From the NCBI RefSeq assembly GCF_027596085.1, contig NC_072465.1, positions 17,004,207 to 17,068,206 of the forward strand: DNA of 64,000 nt. The letters run 5' to 3'. This DNA comes from Anoplopoma fimbria. Taxonomy: Eukaryota > Chordata > Actinopteri > Perciformes > Anoplopomatidae. Position numbers and translations under genes: made by a program. The notes beneath the pieces were generated by a model. It saw only the letters and a program-made list of their open reading frames with translations, was not told where the DNA came from and ran no database searches. Positions 61,626 through 64,000 of this stretch are shown one piece after another; position 1 is the stretch's first letter; every line of letters starts with the position of its first letter.

Positions 61626-63858
61626 AGAGCCAGCTGAAGGCCATCCAGGCTTCCTATAGTCTGGATGGCCAGACAATCATGCAAGTCCCCCATTTCAGGC
61701 ATTTAATCATCTGCAATGCACTGCAGTGGCCATAGCTACGTTTCTTTTCTTTTCTTTTTTTTATTGGCCCATAAACAATATAAAACTACTGTGCAGATCC
61801 TCACTGATGTGGGCCTTTGGATTTCTCAAAAACACCACTTACATTTGGATTCCCTGCACCTGCAAACCAGCTGTCTTATGCTGTAGGCTTTAGCATTTCA
61901 AGATGTATCCTCTATAAATAACAATGAGCATTTTCAATTGACCTTAAAAGACAAGTCATTTTCACAATAAGTATATAAATGTTGCACAAGGACATTCTTT
62001 AGACAAATCTGTCATTCCGCACTGCATTTTATGAGAGGTAAGAGTCTGGCAGATTACGAAAATATATTTTCTCTGTGGAAATGGGCACCAATTTAGTTTG
62101 TCTGTTATGGTTGTCTGTTATGGTTGTTTACCCCATAGGCAGAATTACTTTGTGTACATGCATTTTATTTTATTATTATATTATATGGGTGGTAAATCAA
62201 AATGTACAGATATCTCCACTGTAACAACAAAACAAAAATCATGAGCAAAAGCAAAAGCCGTAAGGAATGCATTTTGCAACAAGCAGACTGGTTTCAATGT
62301 TTCAGCAGTGTTTGTCCTCTATGATGTTATATATACAATTCACTTTGTAAATAGTTTCCACTTCTCCTTGTTTGTGTCTCCATCTTTTCTTTTCTAGGTG
62401 GTTGGTGTTTTGGGGTAATCAGTGAGCCTGGGCTTTTAGGCACATTGAAGCAGACTGGTTTCAATGTTTCAGCAGTGTTTGTCCTCTATGATGTTATATA
62501 TACAATTCACTTTGTAAATAGTTTCCACTTCTCCTTGTTTGTGTCTCCATCTTTTCTTTTCTAGGTGGTTGGTGTTTTGGGGTAATCAGTGAGCCTGGGC
62601 TTTTAGGCACATTGAAACAGCTTTTAATCTAGTTGGGATCAAACTTGAATAATAGTTCCCCCTTGTGGTCACTTTTAATTACTCCAACAAATAGTCTTGT
62701 TTCTCTGCTCGGTTTCTTTTGCTGTACATTTGAAACAATATGGCAACTGTTTATACTCACCACATAGATGATATCAGTATTTTGATCCGATAATGTGCAT
62801 TTCTTGGCTTATTAGGAGTGTTTAAAGCGATATTTAAAAGTTATAGCCTGTAAGGTTGTCAACAGAACTTTGTGGTTCTGGTCAACATCCACATGCAGCA
62901 GCTTTAAGGGGAAAAGGGGGAACTCACTTTCACATACAGTGTCATTAGAGTCTAACATTTGTCACAACCACCAAATGTACTGATACTGTTACTATTATTT
63001 ACGTGCAAGGAAACTTTCATATAGTACTTGAAACAGTATTTATTTAAAGTTTGGCTTGCATCAACATAGAGTTAAAAGAGTGAAAAGAATAGGAAGACAA
63101 TTTTCAATCTCATTGGAAAAAAGACCATCATCATTATAATTCAATCCAGTTATGGACACAAAATCAGTAACCAAAACCAGAATCACAATACTTGCTTCTT
63201 CTTTTCTATTGAACTAATTATTTGGTTTTAAATAGGTAACTTCTATCATTAAAATTAGATCCTAGTAGTTTTGAACTAGCTTTAACTCTAAACTGCAGTT
63301 TAAAAATGTAACAAAATATAAACCCAGCCCCAAGTATTATGATATAAAGATGATACCACAATTAATTTGTATAACAAACTATGCTGAAATTACTTCAAAT
63401 TCAAGAGGTCTTACAAAACTATCAGGTATCAATGTGAGAAAAATAACTGCATAACAAAAAGGGGCACTTTCATCGTTCTTGTTTTCCTTAAGTCAATCAC
63501 TTTAACAGAAGTTATTTGAGAGACTCCATTTTCTTACTCTGATCTCCGATATTCTTTTTTTGGTTTCACCGACCCGATTTCACACTCTGAGGATAAAATC
63601 AAGAATAACATCACATTCTCTCACTGTGACAGGTCCAAATCATTGTTTGAACCTGTCACAAGCTGTTTATAATTATTTAAAAGGAATATCAGATGCTGTT
63701 GGACTTTGACCAAAGGCACCTTAGCTGTGGAAACATATAATTATAAACATTTTGTTTTGAATTAGATATTATTGATGAAAATATTGATGCCCACTTCGGC
63801 TCAGTCCACTAGAACACCAGTGCACATAATGAACAATCCCAGTCTGGATGTGTGAGTC
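61626..63858 (+). other. oxtr 3' UTR and intergenic spacer to the caveolin
   Basis: No coding exon recognised. It contains the exact 167-bp tandem duplication. No convincing AATAAA signal was found in the first kilobase after the stop, so the oxtr transcript end is not placed. The right part must also hold the 3' UTR of the convergent caveolin gene. Confidence 0.5.
62281..62614. repeat. Exact tandem duplication, 2 x 167 bp
   Basis: Unit 1 (62281-62447) and unit 2 (62448-62614) are identical by eye. They start AAGCAGACTGGTTTCAATG and end TTTTAGGCACATTG. Sits 0.65 kb after the oxtr stop, probably in its 3' UTR. The identity means it is very recent or an assembly artefact. Confidence 0.92.
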
Positions 63859-64000
63859 TCATTCTTTGGCCAAGTGAACGCTGAAGCCTCCACAGCATCT
63901 CCCAGCACTCGTGAGGAAGGGTTGCACAATGATGCCCAGCACAATCCTCCATAGGCTCTGCAGCCAGCGTGCCCCAATGAGGAAACAGTGGCTACAAGGA
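63859..64000 (-). CDS. Caveolin family protein, C-terminal end (partial, caveolin-2-related)
   Basis: Reading leftward from the window edge, 46 codons end at a stop whose plus-strand bases are 63859-63861. The peptide (PCSHCFLIGARWLQSLWR then IVLGIIVQPFLTSAGRCCGG and FSVHLAKE) aligns without gaps to the caveolin C-terminal domain after the membrane hairpin: Pro-Cys at the start, LI, a mid-domain aromatic, P-F/L, G, a cysteine, V-L-KE at the end. W at the middle position and SAGRC resemble caveolin-2 (IWK..., SVGRC) more than caveolin-3. In human CAV3 lies tail-to-tail with OXTR, as here. From memory, a caveolin-2-related gene next to CAV3 exists in non-mammalian vertebrates, and this may be it. 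Its 5' part and any cav3 lie outside the window. Confidence 0.72.
   Translation of the reverse strand, partial: PCSHCFLIGARWLQSLWRIVLGIIVQPFLTSAGRCCGGFSVHLAKE

Overview
The window is nuclear DNA from a ray-finned fish, most likely a percomorph teleost. The evidence is spliced vertebrate genes with GT-AG introns, low overall GC, many (CA)n, (GA)n and (ATT)n microsatellites, and dispersed repeats I recognise as typical of fish genomes (fold-back elements rich in GCTAAGCTAAC, ATCC-tailed and TTATC-tailed retroposon ends, a solo LTR).

Layout. Positions 1-6540 are intergenic: a ~610 bp block present twice (1585-2188 and 2888-3504) with a solo LTR-like element between the copies. Positions 7032-36016 (+) hold a complete srgap3 orthologue (SLIT-ROBO Rho GTPase-activating protein 3). 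I rebuilt 22 coding exons in continuous phase, giving 1112 residues: F-BAR, RhoGAP with its arginine finger, SH3 and a Ser/Pro-rich tail. A 23rd exon (29642-29672, 31 nt) is a frame-compatible alternative to exon 12a (28521-28623, 103 nt). Reading-frame logic allows only one of the two per mRNA. The srgap3 3' UTR probably runs to about 38.3 kb.

Positions 38.4-56.2 kb are a gene-poor spacer with a palindromic repeat and microsatellites. No RAD18 coding sequence was seen there, although in human RAD18 lies between SRGAP3 and OXTR. Positions 56752-61625 (+) hold a two-exon oxytocin/isotocin receptor gene (oxtr, 394 residues) with a 3.7 kb intron inside the conserved class-A GPCR fold. That intron carries an odd chimera: 67 bp copied from the receptor's own TM2-coding region, joined directly to 31 bp copied in inverse orientation from its 5' leader. 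The oxtr 3' flank has an exact 167-bp tandem duplication. At the right edge (63859-64000, -) is the last coding segment of a caveolin, closer to caveolin-2 than to caveolin-3.

The order srgap3 > oxtr > < caveolin matches the human 3p25 block (SRGAP3, RAD18, OXTR, CAV3), including the tail-to-tail oxtr/caveolin arrangement, so this is an old syntenic block. The genes are not an operon. srgap3 acts in membrane and actin remodelling downstream of Slit-Robo, oxtr in neuropeptide signalling, and the caveolin in plasma-membrane caveolae. All assignments come from reading and translating the sequence by eye, with family knowledge from memory; no alignment or database search was run.
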